Positions 45,290-56,439 are shown, counted from the stretch's first letter. The stretch: 64,000 nt of DNA from Agrypnia vestita (GCA_016648135.1 JADDOH010000477.1:124001-188000), one strand, 5' to 3'. A program made the numbers and translations. The notes: a model not told the origin generated them from the sequence alone.

Positions 45290-45525
45290 TGGCTGACTAG
45301 GGAACGAGCAAGACCTAAATACTGACCCCCTGGAATGAACCCCGAGATTCCTGAAATACTGCACCGCGACCTCCAGAACCCTCCTGGAGAATTATAATAA
45401 TCGTTTTGCGGTTCCCACCTGCCCTTATGTTTATAGGTGCCCGGCTGCTTATAATTACGGGGGAGGTTAATGTATTGTCACGGCTGGCATAGCGGCAACA
45501 CGGGGCGGTGCGTAAAAAATTAAAT
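45290..45525. other. GC-richer island, apparently single-copy
   Basis: Contains GC-rich phrases together with several TAAT-core words (ATAATAATCG, CTTATAATTACGGG). No copy elsewhere in the window. Candidate conserved non-coding sequence. Confidence 0.35.
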
Positions 45526-45529
45526 AAAT

Positions 45530-47075
45530 GCAAGGCACTTTTCATTTTATTTTTCTTTTCATTTATACAAAGGGCGTACATTACAGAGCTAGTCTACATA
45601 CTTTACAAATATTTTACTGCTTCAAATAATACAACATTTAGATTCTAAGTAAAATGTACTTTGATTTTTTATGTCCCAATCGCAGGTCCCGCAGAATGTA
45701 TGAATGTAATTTATTTATTTTTTATTATTAATATTTTTCATGCTTTCATTTACTAATAATATTTTTTATGGTCAGTCTTAATTTTGTGGTCAGGCATTTT
45801 AACAATATGTGTGCTATGTAAGTAAATGTTAGTGTAAATAGTTATAAGTAGTGTAAGTTCCGTATATGTCATATACTAACATAACTAACATTTTGTATTT
45901 ATTTACTTTATAGATTAATACACGTTTTTTTTACAATCATGAAAACCAATGCATGTAAACTATCAAAATATTATATATGTTTTACCTCACGAACAATCAA
46001 GGTTCTTGTGTGTATTGAGGGATAATTACTTACAAAGGAAAAAATATATCAATAAAACAAAAAAAAAATAGTTACAAAAGAATTCCGATGTTAAATTTTT
46101 TAAGTAGGTATGTAGTGTATAATATTGGGAGTATAAATCTATGTTAACAAATAATAAGAATTGAAGGTATTTTAAATACTAAAACTATAGGTAGATATAT
46201 ATAAGATGTGGCAATATTTATTGCATATTCTTGAAGTGGGACTTTAACTTATACGTAGGTACTTGAATTTATTGTAATTATCAATAGTTTTAAATTATGT
46301 GGATAAATTATTAAAGTTGAGTATACCTCTATATAGAAAACCGTTTGATATTGAAATACTTTTTAAGTAGCCTTGTAATAACATAAGAGAAATGAATACC
46401 AATTAAATTGAAAACCCATGTTATATAAAAAGAAGATAATACAATTTGAATCATTATAGTAATCACAAACTGAAACTAGAAAAACAAAAGATAAAGAATA
46501 GAAAAAATTAGAAAGTGGTAAAATTATCAGTAACTAATTAAAAACAAATTAAAGTATTAAAGGCAAATGATAATATAAGACAAATAATTACATAAATTGC
46601 AGACTATTGAATTTATTAAACAGACATTGCATAAAACTGACTGGTGAATTTGGAATAATATCTGATAATGAAATGGGAAATGAATATGTGCAACAACTAT
46701 GTGTATTGAAATTATAGAAATAAAACGTTATATACTTTGCGTAGTGCTCCTAGAAGGGATGTGATTAAAATTACTTGCGTTAGATCTATAGTAATTATTT
46801 AAAAAATTGAAAAGTTATATAAGATCTGGCATTTTCATAATGTTCAAAGATTATCTTATAAATCTAATTAGAGACAATTGAAGCCTGCAGTTTATGTCAA
46901 CTTTTGGTATCTGTAATTTAAATATTTGTACTGGACCCACTCCATATTAATAGAATGATCAATTTAAGTAAAAAATCCAACAAACCCTTGTATATATCCA
47001 TATAAATAAATAAAGCACATTTCTTACAAAGAAAGAAAAGCTTTTAATATAATACTTTTATAATCAAATCTGTGC
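45530..47075. other. AT-rich stretch without recognisable gene
   Basis: Nothing recognised in this AT-rich interval. Confidence 0.5.
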
Positions 47076-47079
47076 GGAG

Positions 47080-47531
47080 CTCTCGGAAATTCATCCGAAA
47101 TGAAAACAACAATTTGTCTCAACAACGCTTATATTTTTTTATATACAGGGTGTAAAAAAACCAGTCTTTAAACCTTTTAAGGTATATTTCTGCAGAAAAA
47201 GTGATTCTAAAATATTGTAACTTTAGTATTCTTACATTTAAAGTAAACAATAAAATAATGTGAACATATTTCAATGTTACGACTTTTGTTAAATGTTAAA
47301 TTATCAATTAGGTATATTGAATATTAGTTGTATATTGAATATATTCGCTCTCGGAAATTCGTCCGAAATGAAAACAACAATTTGTCTCAACAACGCTTAT
47401 ATTTTTTTATATACAGGGTGTAAAAAAACCAGTCTTTAAACCTTTTAAGGTATATTTCTGCAGAAAAAGTAATTCTAAAATATTGTAACTTTAGTATTCT
47501 TATATTTAAAGTAAACAATAAAATAATGTGA
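47080..47531 (+). repeat. 268-bp direct duplication containing a TACAGGGTGT end
   Basis: CTCTCGGAAATTC starts at 47080 and 47348. About 184 bp are nearly identical, including TTGTCTCAACAACGC, TATACAGGGTGTAAAAAAAC and TTTCTGCAGAAAAAGT. TACAGGGTGT resembles the MITE ends at 24390 and 62944, so a transposon end may be included. Confidence 0.85.
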
Positions 47532-47539
47532 AAGAATAT

Positions 47540-47818
47540 ATATATATATAGATATCATCGCGGATTTTTTTATGGAACTTTTTGAAATCGACAACTTCAC
47601 TATAAAAAGTATTTAAATATGTCTTACTGTTAAGGCAGTGTTCGTATAAAATTCATCGCTCGACCATTTTTTCGTCAACTTCAGTTGTAAAATACTTTAT
47701 GTCATTATTATTTTTACATGTTATTTTTTTTCTTTAAACTATATATTCTATTAATATACACTTTACCAATCTGTTTGTAAAAGGGCCTGTAGGGCGTAAA
47801 TAAATAATAATAAAAAAA
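47540..47818 (+). mobile_element. LINE 3' tail fragment, plus strand
   Basis: TTTGTAAAAGGGCCTGTAGG, then GCGTAAATAAATAATAATAA is the plus-strand form of the tail motif seen inverted at 10285, 39990 and 50830. Upstream sequence is AT-rich without coding trace; the left limit is approximate. Confidence 0.5.
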
Positions 47819-48610
47819 ATATATTTGCGCCATCTAGGCGTTGGTGGCGGCGTTTGCTGCATAGAGAATTACGCATTTTTTTGCCTTTTATGGCTCATTA
47901 TTATTTTTGCTCATTATCATTATTATCGCCATCTAGTAGCGTTAAGATTATTTTTACACAGAGTTTTGTAAATATTAAAATTATATATTTTGATGAAATT
48001 AATCAAATTTTGGATTATTGGGGAGGTGTTGGTCCTTCGGAAATTTGGATTTTCTGGATTCTGGCTTCCCGGAAATTTTGGCTGCAGGGATAGCGACCTA
48101 CCCCTGTTTTAAGTACAGTACCGAGTTATTAAAATTAAATTATTTATTTCACATATTTTGCAATGGAAACGGATTAAAATATGTAAATAAAAGGTGCGCG
48201 CACACATCTGTTACTCTGGACCCATAACAAGAGGCAAATCGCTCTCTGATAACAGACGTGTCACATTATTTACTCGTCAAGAATCTCATCAGTCCGGTGT
48301 GACTTTCTCATCCGAGCTGGGTAACGCACGGTGGGTGGGTGATCTCGTGACGTAAAGGAAAATCAATCGGCCAGAAAGTAAACACGTTGGAACTTGGAAC
48401 CTCCCTTACGGCCGATCCACACTATCGGATCGTTCCCGGTCCGGTCCTGGTCCGCTTTCGCTCTAGCAAAATCTCATAATGTCTCTCTCTCTCTCTCTGA
48501 ACTGCGTTTCAACTCGGACGTATATCGTCCCTTTAGAGGTAAAAAGAAATGTGATATTAAAAAAAATAATGATTGTGATTATTTTTATATAGGAAAAACG
48601 CGCAGAAATT
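47819..48610. other. Gene-free; GC-richer at 48230-48560
   Basis: GCGCCATCTAGGCG at 47827 and CGCCATCTAGTAGCG at 47928 are similar words 100 bp apart. A CT microsatellite lies at 48482-48500. Open frames of 69-79 codons show no domain. Confidence 0.4.
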
Positions 48611-48611
48611 A

Positions 48612-49262
48612 AGAGTCAAGGAACACTTAAGGTGTTTAAATAGCAAAAATTATTCTGAATTTTCTAACCATCTTTTGGCTATGGATCATTCTTTTGATAT
48701 TAATAAGGGTTTACAAATTTTACATACAAAAAGAGTAGCTTGTTGGTCCTATGGTTAGGACTCTCACCTCGTGATCCAAATGTCGCGGGTTCGAACCTCA
48801 CTCCAGACCAGCAAGTTAGTCCTATTTTCATAGCACAAGCGTTTAGCTTTGTTTTAAAATAGTAAGAATATTGATGTGACACGTATTCCGTGTTCGCATC
48901 TCTATTTTATTTATAAAAATAAAATAAAAATATACAGAATCACAGTTTGATAAATAAGAAATTTTGGAAATAAGAAAAAGTGTAAATAGTAAATTGAATA
49001 TTATAAATAATCAGGTCCATTTTACAAATAGTTATCTTTTAAATTTATTTTCATGTTAAGTAGGTACTTTATTATTATACATTTTCCATATGCAACTTTT
49101 TTAATATTTTGATTGTCTATACTTCAATTTTTGAAATTAATTTTGTTAGTACACAATTGTATCCAGGTGAAAGGATACAATTGTACACTATCTACTAGAT
49201 CCCTAAAACATGTTGATATTTTCAAAATAAAAGTATTGAAAACTAAGTTTATTTTATTAATC
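48612..49262 (+). mobile_element. Family A element (copy 2), interrupted by a SINE
   Basis: Landmarks match copy 1 (29900-30120 and 30755-30880) in order. The SINE at 48734-48925 splits the TTTACATA...CAGTTTGATAAATAAG region that is continuous in copy 1. The hammerhead region at 49150-49220 is damaged: the CTGANGA box reads CAGGTGA, although AAAACATGTTGATATT with helix I bases survives. Confidence 0.7.
48734..48925 (+). mobile_element. tRNA-headed SINE, plus strand
   Basis: Head: TTGGTCCTATGGTTAGGA (A box region), GGTTCGAACC (B box, 48788-48797), CTCCAGACCAGCA. The body contains ATATTGATGTGACACG and CGTATTCCGTGTTCGCATCT, followed by an A-rich tail. It is the same family as the copy at 45040-45215. 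The site without insertion can be seen at about 30015-30040. Confidence 0.88.
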
Positions 49263-49344
49263 ATATAAAAAAAGAGTCTCTCGCGTAAAGTAAAAAGTCT
49301 GAACGAGAAGATTCAGGCTTATTGATTAGGAAGATCGACTTTGC

Positions 49345-49545
49345 ATAGAATTATGAAACAAGACTTGAAACTAACATATAACATCCAATTAGTGCAAGTT
49401 ATAGTATATCTAATGTGACCTATACCGGTGACTATACCGACTGTCAAATAGTAAAATAATCTTAAAATCTGTGGTATTCTTCCACATAATCTGATAATAA
49501 ATGTGTTGCAACCAAATAATTGCATTCAATTAAGTAAACTAATTA
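49345..49545 (+). repeat. Dispersed repeat G, copy 1
   Basis: GAATTATGAAACAAGACTTG, then GAAACTAACATAT, AATGTGACCTATACC, ACTGTCAAATAGTAAAATAA, CACATAATCTGATAA and AACCAAATAA are shared in order with 51745-51935. Followed at 49640-49735 by an F1-related phrase (CTTCTCTGTGAGACA), so G and F1 may be parts of one family. Confidence 0.75.
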
Positions 49546-49559
49546 TAATGATTGAAAAC

Positions 49560-50085
49560 GTTCAAATGATGAGTTTTACCACTAAATAAATACAAATGTA
49601 CACGGAATATTTTCTTACTGATTTTTATCTGGAATAGATCGTAGCTTCTTCTCTGTGAGACAATATATTTTAATTAATTAATTGTTCTTCCAACAAGTGG
49701 ACAAAATCCAGTTACATTGTTCTTAGAATACATCTACGTATGAAAATAATTTCAATTGTTTCATTTGCCTCCCAAAGCCAATATAAAAGCACATCTATTA
49801 TAAACGTTAGTATGCACTTGTTAATAATTAATATGTGTATTAAATTTAATATCCCCTGTAATTTTTTTTGCTCAAATGCATTCTAGGTCCCTGAGACAAA
49901 TTTATATCCGGACCCAGCTGAAGTGACTGTGTTCTTGGACTTTTATTCCTAGAGGCCATAAATGAAAGAAATAATAATAGAAGAGAGCTTCTCATTTCCC
50001 TTTCTGTTTAAATATTCCCTGTCGGTGATTGAAGAAAAACAATTTCAATTTAAAAGTTTAGTGTTTAAATTTTTGTTTGAACTCT
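49560..50085. other. F1-related scraps, otherwise no recognisable gene
   Basis: TCTCTGTGAGACA near 49658 with TCCAGTTACATTGTTCTTAG near 49711, and CCCTGAGACAAATTTATAT with AGTGACTGTGTTCTTGG near 49891-49937, recall the right side of F1. A 66-codon frame at 49962 has no domain. Confidence 0.45.
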
Positions 50086-50089
50086 CCAG

Positions 50090-50560
50090 TACGGCGGGCG
50101 TCATACCCCTTCAGGCTTTATTGAAATCAAATTTATGTAAATACTTCAGCGGCCGGAAATAGTGTCCGCGAAACGTCTTTCTTTGTGCGTTTAACGGAAA
50201 CGCCTAATTAATTCCGTAAAACCGGCTGCAAAAATAATATCTCCCCGACTCGAATGTCGGCTCATCCGGACAAAGCCGACAAATAAATCAGCTTTTAATT
50301 TTACACCTCCATATTTTTCATCAAGCCAAACAAAATGTCAGACGAATGTTCCGAAACTCAATTACTCGTAACTTGTTTCAAAAAGTTCCCAGCAGGTGGC
50401 GCCTCGGTCGCGGCTGACAGAATTAAAATATCGGATATTATCAGAACAAACAAAAGGAGACGTCGCGCTTCGGCAGGGTGGAGAGGGTGAAAAACTCGGC
50501 CGAGGGAGCAGGGGAGAGGCAGAGGGTGGGTGTCCATACTGAAAGAGGGTCGTTACCAAT
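50090..50560. other. GC-richer island, apparently single-copy
   Basis: The longest GC-richer interval of the right half, with many CpG words, ATTAATTCCG- and TAATT-containing words and no copy elsewhere in the window. Candidate conserved non-coding sequence. Confidence 0.4.
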
Positions 50561-50724
50561 GTAATTATACTAAATACCTTATTGTGTTATGATTCTCATA
50601 TTAAAACTTGATCAATATTCCCTCCCATGAAAATGATGAATACCAAATTCTGCTCTCAAATATGAGATCTATCTGATGCAAAGATTTTCTATACGTGAGA
50701 TTTTAACGTAATCGTCTCATCGGA

Positions 50725-50800
50725 GATTTTGGGCTATTATGCCGTGTGTGTAGCCCTGCCCGATGTTTTGAATCCTATTGCACGATTCAACACCAGAGCT
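50725..50800 (-). mobile_element. Old family B fragment
   Basis: GGGCTATTATGCCGTGTGTG, then GCCC..CGATGTTTTGAATCCTATTG and CACGATTCAACACCAGAGCT align with the left arm of the palindrome at 52201-52280 with many substitutions (ACGTTTCGGATCCCATTG there). The hammerhead-like core is decayed. Confidence 0.6.
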
Positions 50801-50804
50801 TATT

Positions 50805-51240
50805 TTTTATTTATTTATTATTAATTAACGCCCTATAGGGCTTTTACAATAGATAGGTTTAGTGTACATTAACATAATATGTATATAGTTTAGAGAAGAG
50901 AAAAAAAACATAATACATGTAAACATAGTAATGACAAAGTGAGAAGAAAACACTTAGAATACAGATAAAAACAAATATAATAAATATAATATAAATATAA
51001 TAATAAATATAATATAAATATAATAAAGATAAATATAATATATAGTAAAAAGCAAGAAGCATAAGAAAAACATAATAATATAGAAATTAAAAAAAAAAGT
51101 AATAATGTAAAGAGAGCAGATATAGCACAAGCTTTGAAAGTCATAATATAATAATAAAATATACATACATACGAATCAATTATTTAAGTCCAATTCGACA
51201 AATACTAGTAATCTTTCAGTACGCCTTTTAATATATGTTG
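50805..51240 (-). mobile_element. LINE 3'-region fragment, minus strand
   Basis: TTTATTTATTATTAATTAAC, then GCCCTATAGGGCTTTTACAA at 50830-50850 is the tail motif on the minus strand. The remainder aligns with 5753-6345. Overlapping minus-strand frames of 67-84 codons are hydrophobic AT-rich translations and not genes. Confidence 0.55.
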
Positions 51241-51744
51241 GAATATTATATGTTGCTAATGAGTGTACTTTTTTTTTCTAATTCTTTATATATAGTATAT
51301 GATACCTTGAGAATTGTACATGCGGCTAGACCACCTGTTCCACTACTACAATCTCATCGCTACTAACATACTAACACATCAGCGCTAATAGTTCTGACAC
51401 TTTTGTTAATCAACAAGGTATTTTATTTTTACAAGCATCATGTTTTACGGAGTAGGCCATAAGTCTTTGCATTTTTTAAATCGCTTCTGCGCAAACCGCG
51501 CAAAGAAAAGGCGACAGTGCGCTGGAGTTTTGTCCTTCACAATTTAGTCGCAATGGATCGCTTTACAGATGGTTTTACGCTTTACAAACTGTTACAAAAA
51601 TAACGATTCATATGTGATTGTTCGCATTGTTTTGCGGTCATTATCGATTACACAGTGTGAATCAATATACGAATATTGATTTAATTAAATCTAAGTGCTA
51701 AATAAAAACAAAACGAGGTGGAAATAAAGCAAAAGAAGCAGAGA
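51241..51744. other. No recognisable gene
   Basis: A GC-richer patch at 51480-51550 shows no ORF and no copy elsewhere in the window. Confidence 0.4.
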
Positions 51745-51935
51745 GTTTGAATTATGAAACTAGACTTGAAACTAACATATGAAATCCAATAAGTGCAAGT
51801 TATAACATATATTATAATGTGACCTATACCAACTGTCAAATAGTAAAATAATCTAAAAAAGTATGTTATTCTTTCACATAATCTGATAAAAAACGTGTTG
51901 GAACCAAATAACTCCATTCAGTTAAGTGAAATAAT
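51745..51935 (+). repeat. Dispersed repeat G, copy 2
   Basis: Ordered landmarks shared with 49345-49545; same orientation, 2.4 kb apart. No ORF of its own; the 78-codon minus frame spans the repeat in both copies (68 codons at 49319) and reads similarly, but this reflects the shared DNA. Confidence 0.75.
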
Positions 51936-52188
51936 GAAAAAAAGTCCGATACTCACGAAATGAGTCGTGAAACAGCGAACTTGGGACCTTTTACGTGTAA
52001 TGTGAATCTAATCTAAATCAATTTACTGCAATTCGATAAGTCAATTGACAGATGAATAAATGTGTCACACTGACTACGAACTACAATAAGAAATCAATGC
52101 AACCAATCAGAAGCCCCAAAAGTGTCGTCATAATCGTCCCCCATGCAACGACAACAAATGATAACAAAGAGTAAATTGTTTGCAATGT

Positions 52189-52518
52189 TCTGTGTATAGT
52201 TTTCTGGGATATTCTGCCGTGTGTATGTGACCTCTCTGGCCAACGTTTCGGATCCCATTGCAGGGTCCATCATCAGGGCTGATGTGATGAGTGAGTGTTG
52301 AAGTGTAGGTTAAGTATTACCTTGCAATACCGTACCGAAGTCAGCACCGGTATTGCAAGGTAATACTTAACCTACACTTCAACACTCACTCATCACATCA
52401 GCCCTGACGATGGACCCTGCAATGGGATCCGAAACGTTGGCCAGAGAGGTCACATACACACGGCAGAATATCCCAGAAAACTATACACAGAAGATTCTGA
52501 ACGTGAAAACTAAGGACA
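52189..52518. mobile_element. Family B palindromic element with 12-bp target duplication
   Basis: Two 145-bp arms (52188-52332 and 52348-52492) are inverse copies differing at one visible position, with a 15-bp spacer. A 12-bp direct repeat TGTTTGCAATGT flanks it (52177-52188 and 52519-52530). Each arm carries the hammerhead-like core. Right of the palindrome 26 bp (AGATTCTGAACGTGAAAAC and on) belong to one copy only. Variable-length duplications of this size suit target-primed reverse transcription. No ORF is present. Confidence 0.88.
52398..52442 (+). ncRNA. Hammerhead-like motif, family B (both arms)
   Basis: CTGACGA (52404-52410), one extra T, helix II GGACCC/GGGATCC with one bulge, GAAA (52431-52434), palindromic ACGT, T at the cleavage position, then GGCC. 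GCC before the box pairs with GGC after it as helix I. The left arm carries the same motif on the minus strand (CTGATGA at 52270-52276 reversed). The single arm difference is the variable N7 of CTGANGA. Confidence 0.5.
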
Positions 52519-52530
52519 TGTTTGCAATGT

Positions 52531-53535
52531 GCTAACCGCAGACTATCATCAGCGAAGATACTCCTCCGGTTTTATGGTCTTATCCGTATACCCAGGTTAA
52601 GGTATACTAAGATCTGAACAAAGACCAGTAAAAGCTGCAAAATAATGGAGAGCTTCAGTCGGTTTATCCCCGCCAGGGTCCAGCGGTAGGAGTAATACGA
52701 GTTCACCACTATTTTAAGAGTGTGTGTTGATGGTACTGTGCGATATCATCGACGCCTTAAATATTCCCACGCACAGGCTTCTACCATGGCAAAAACACGG
52801 TCCCAAAATAGGGCTCCTCAGCCACGCTCGGAAGCATGATCTATAAAACATGGCAGACGTCACCCTCGTAACCAGGTACCGCTGAAAATGACCAGTGAGG
52901 AAGAAAATGTTCCTTTTATCGCGTAAAAGTGACATCCCATGACTCCCCGCAGCCCAGACACTCGTATAGGGTTGATAAACCAGCAACCAAAAAAAAACAA
53001 ATTAGTTTTTATCCTATTACTAAGGATAGGCTTTCGCGTAGTCCAAAAAAATTTAATTTGATAGTTACAAAGCGTGTCTAGAAGTAGAGCAAACGAGAAA
53101 ATTGGCGAAATGAAAACCGCGTAGAATAAGTAAGTGACTATTAGTGTTTTCAGATTGAATCTTCAACTTAAAATTAGATCAGAAGACGTTTCTTGGAGCG
53201 CCCTGCCACCCTCTCCCCAAACCGCTACCCCCATCTCCCACCCACGGTCGTTTAACAAGAACCTACTCGTTCTGCATTATTTTATATAATGAAGCAAGTT
53301 GATTTTTAAAACGCTTCCAATATTTCTTTATTAATGTGATACGTACTTTAAGTTTAGCATTTTCTTCAATATACTTTTTATTGAAATAATTAATCTATAA
53401 TAGGTTTTATAAAATACATTAAAGCCAACAGTTCGCAAATTTTAATGGAGACTCACACAATTATCTCTATCAAGTGTCAATTTTTTTTTAAATAAAAATT
53501 AAATTGATAGGTTAACTTCTGGTTCAGAACTTATT
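52531..53535. other. Gene-free; moderately GC-rich at 52560-52980
   Basis: A 90-codon minus frame at 52714-52986 shows no domain I recognise. An A run at 52988-52996 could be a retroposition tail on the + strand. AT-rich after 53280. Confidence 0.4.
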
Positions 53536-53537
53536 TA

Positions 53538-54050
53538 CAGGATGTACCAGAGCTAACAGCAGAAACTTGGCCGGTAGATTCCTGCCTATGTTGTGAGTCT
53601 AAAATGTTCAAGCAACCGTGACCTAATATCAATAGTTATGGAGATATGCAATATCAAAGTATGCATTTTTTTTCAATGTTTCCGATTTATTTTTTGCAAA
53701 AAGTTGAACTATCATTACAGTAACTTATATAGATTATGAAAAATTCAATCGCTTTAATACAAGTCGAATAAAATGATAAAAACCTTTCGAAAATTGAAAA
53801 ATGATTTTTTTTAACAAGGTTTTTATCATTTTTTTGAAGTTGTATTGAAACAAATGAATTTTTCATAATCGATATAAGTTACTAAAATGATAGTTAAACT
53901 TTTTGCAAAAAATAAGACAGAAATATTTAAAAAAAATGCAATCTTTGATTCTGCATATCTCCTGGTTATGGCTGCTTGAACATTTTAGACTCACAACATA
54001 AGCAGGAATCTACCAACCAAGTTTCTGCTGCTAGCTCTGGAAAACAATGT
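53538..54050. mobile_element. Foldback MITE (copy FB2)
   Basis: CAGGATGTACCAGAGCTAAC at the left is the inverse of the right end region GCTAGCTCTGGAAAACAATG (decayed). Internal landmarks TTATGGAGATATGCAATATC and AAAAAGTTGAACTATCATTA match FB1. TA flanks are present. Confidence 0.88.
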
Positions 54051-54119
54051 ATAACATGCGCGTGCAGTTAGTACATTAGAGCACAAGTTGTAAGTAAAGA
54101 TATTTTATGAAAAAAAATC

Positions 54120-54330
54120 TAAATTAATAAATATAAAAAAAGATATATACTCCGAATTTATTTTTATTCATTTTAATTAATTAAACAACTCTGTATTAAC
54201 CACTTAACTAGTAACACTACGTCTACCGTATCTTCATCAGGATGGAAGCAAACTTGCATTCGATACCGGTAGATGTAGTTATTGTTGAGCGGTTCATACA
54301 AACTTGTTTAATTAATTAAAATTAATAATT
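54120..54330. mobile_element. Family E inverted pair
   Basis: 54155-54215 (TTTTAATTAATTAAACAACT to ACTACGTCTACCG) and 54265-54330 (CGGTAGATGTAGTT to GTTTAATTAATTAAAATTAA) are inverse of one another. Between them lie CTTCATCAGGATGG (reverse of CATCCTGATGAAG) and TTCGATACCGGTAG, remnants of the CTGATGA box and the GAAACCGGTAG part of the motif at 29051. The core itself is broken by a deletion. Confidence 0.6.
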
Positions 54331-54779
54331 ATTCCAACTACAAAGTTGACGCTCCAAACACCAAAAAGATTTATTTTTAATGTTATATTTTGTTTAGACA
54401 TATTCAGATAAATAGTGTGACAATATTGACCGGAGTTACCGAATATTTTGTTTGAGTTTAGTACATTCGTTGTCTGCTGTGCGAAACCGTAATCCAATGT
54501 TTTACGGACCACGTGATTTTACATCAAACAGGTTTAACCCAGCTTAACTAAACAGAACGGTGTATCGAACTCAAAGTTGTGCTCTGTTCACTATCAGAAC
54601 ACGCGACACGTGACATCAACTAGTTGAAAGGGGACCGCCAATGTTGGTGCAGGTGATGAGGGATGTTGGAGGGTGGAGGTTTGGGGTGGTTTGTTTAATA
54701 TTCGGTTCATATGTGTTCATAACTCCATGTCACTCGAAAAATAAAATATTACTATAATTTATTTAAAAACAGAAAAATG

Positions 54780-55520
54780 ATTTTGACATAATTAATAAAA
54801 ATATACTTTGTTTTCACCACTTATCTATTGAAAAAATGTCACGGGTCTTGGCTGGGGACAAATGAAAATAATGGAAATAACGATTTATTAATTAATTATG
54901 AAATGGACAAAGCTGTTATACACGAATTAAACTTATGCTTTATTTTTTAAATCACACTATTAAGTAAGGTGTCACACGTCTGTGAACACTTTATTATCGC
55001 TGGTAATACTTTATTTAACATTCGCTGGAACATTCCATCCTATTCTTGGAAGTAGTGATAGAATTTATTTATTACGTCACAAGTGACGGTCAAGACCGGC
55101 TTATAGAAGCTGAACGTTGGTTTTTCGAACCTCCTAGAATATTTCAGTGTTTAGGAGAAGGTTCCCGTCGCTTCTAGGGTATTTCAGGCGTCTCTCAAGT
55201 GTTGTAAAAATCCCTGGATTGCTATAGGCCATTCTCGATCCTTCCATAGTGTTGTGAAATATTACAAGGGATTTAGACAGTGCGAAATTTCTTCTGTTTA
55301 CCATTCCATGACAATATTAACATGTTTCAGGGCCAATCGTCCCTTCGTCATGATACAATGTATACTAATTAATTAATTTTATTGTCTTTAATTCGATTTT
55401 TGAATTTAATTTGTAAAGTATACATTGTATCCTGACGAAAATACGATTGGCTCTAAAATATGTTGATATTTTCAATACAAAAATGATGAAAACAAAGAAG
55501 ATTTCAATAATTATATTAAT
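54780..55520. mobile_element. Family A inverted pair, left arm split by an LTR-like insertion
   Basis: Right arm (+): 55418-55508 with TACATTGTATCCTGACGAAA and TATGTTGATATTTTCAAT. Left arm (-): 55314-55375 with CATGTTTCAGGGCCAATCGT and CCCTTCGTCATGATACAATG, continuing after an interruption at 54783-54836 (ACTTTGTTTTCACCAC). The minus-strand core has helix II AGGG/CCCT and GAAACATGTT intact, but C3 of the CTGANGA box is A. The plus-strand core has lost helix II by transitions. Confidence 0.7.
54837..55313. mobile_element. LTR-like insertion (about 477 bp) in family A
   Basis: It begins TGTCACGGGTCTTGG and ends ATTCCATGACA, so the ends are TG...CA with an imperfect inverted TGTCACGG/TGTCATGG. 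Its position is defined because family A sequence continues on both sides. No clear target duplication (AAAAA left, ATATT right). No coding sequence, so a solo LTR is the likeliest reading; orientation is not established. Confidence 0.5.
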
Positions 55521-55559
55521 ATTATTGATTTCTAAAGGATTATTACTTAACGTACATTA
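55521..55559. other. Junction sequence
   Basis: Short AT-rich spacer between the family A pair and the LINE end. Confidence 0.4.
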
Positions 55560-56265
55560 GCGAGCACACAAATGTATGCAATTAATGTCACTGCAAGACT
55601 CACTACCGGCATATCAAAGTCTGCGCATATCTCACACCATCTTCAAAACTTTCACCGGCATAAATGTCCAGAGAGAATTGAATATAAGTTGTGCCTCACA
55701 ATATTCAAGGCTATTCACATTATGGCCCCTCAATACATTACCGACTTCTGCATTCTATTTTCCGCAAATAACAGACAACTAACTCTTCGCTCAACATCAT
55801 CATCTAATACAAGTAGGTTAGTTGAAGTAAATCGCGTCCACAAAACCAATTTCGGTGATCGTGCTTTCGCGGTGGCTGGACCAAATTTGTGGAATAAACT
55901 ATCCACCTAATAAACTGAGACAAACAGACAGCTTACTACACTTGAAAAAATAACTAAAGACGCATTTGTTTAGAACATCATACAAAAACCACCATATAGA
56001 ACATCATATAGAATCAGACTTTACAACACTATGTAATGTTTCCCACTCCTAGTATTCCGCGAAAATACTTGATTCTTTCTAGTACTCCCGACTATTATAG
56101 TTTTAAATGTTAATTCCATTTTTTGCATCATTTTGTCATCTAGTGAATAAGTAATAGTAAATAAGTATTTATAACCAGTAAGTTGTTCTATGTGAAGCGC
56201 CCTTGAGGTGAGTACTCACAAAATGGCGCAATTATAAAATGATCCAATTATTATTGTTATTATTT
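55560..56265 (+). pseudogene. L2/CR1-like LINE 3' end, longer copy
   Basis: In two frames it encodes the C-terminal domain of L2/CR1-type proteins: SLQDSLPAYQSLRI, KCPERIEYKLCLTIFKAI, HIMAPQYITDF, LTLRSTSSSNTSRL and NRVHKTNFGDRAFAVAGPNL, followed by a stop and then LKTHLF. The corresponding family pattern is RxxYKIxxLVYKALxGxAPxYLxD ... RAFSVAAPxLWN. Downstream are GAAGCGCCCTTGAGGTGAGT and an ATTATTATTGTTATTATT tail. It is 5'-truncated and frameshifted. The shorter sister copy is at 41457-41815. Confidence 0.88.
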
Positions 56266-56439
56266 ATATGTTTACCCTCAAAGTAATAGTTTTCTTATAA
56301 AATGTTAGATTTTGTTCAAGTTTATTTATCCTTTTTAGGAAAAAAAAATTTTTTTCACCATAATTTTTTAATTTAATAATTTACTTGTTTCAGTTTTATT
56401 ATTGTTTTACAATAAACTTAGAAAAACAAAAATAATAAT

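Noticed and set aside
52714..52986. 90-codon minus-strand frame next to the family B palindrome
   Set aside because: No recognisable reverse-transcriptase, endonuclease or capsid motif; not supported as a gene of the element.
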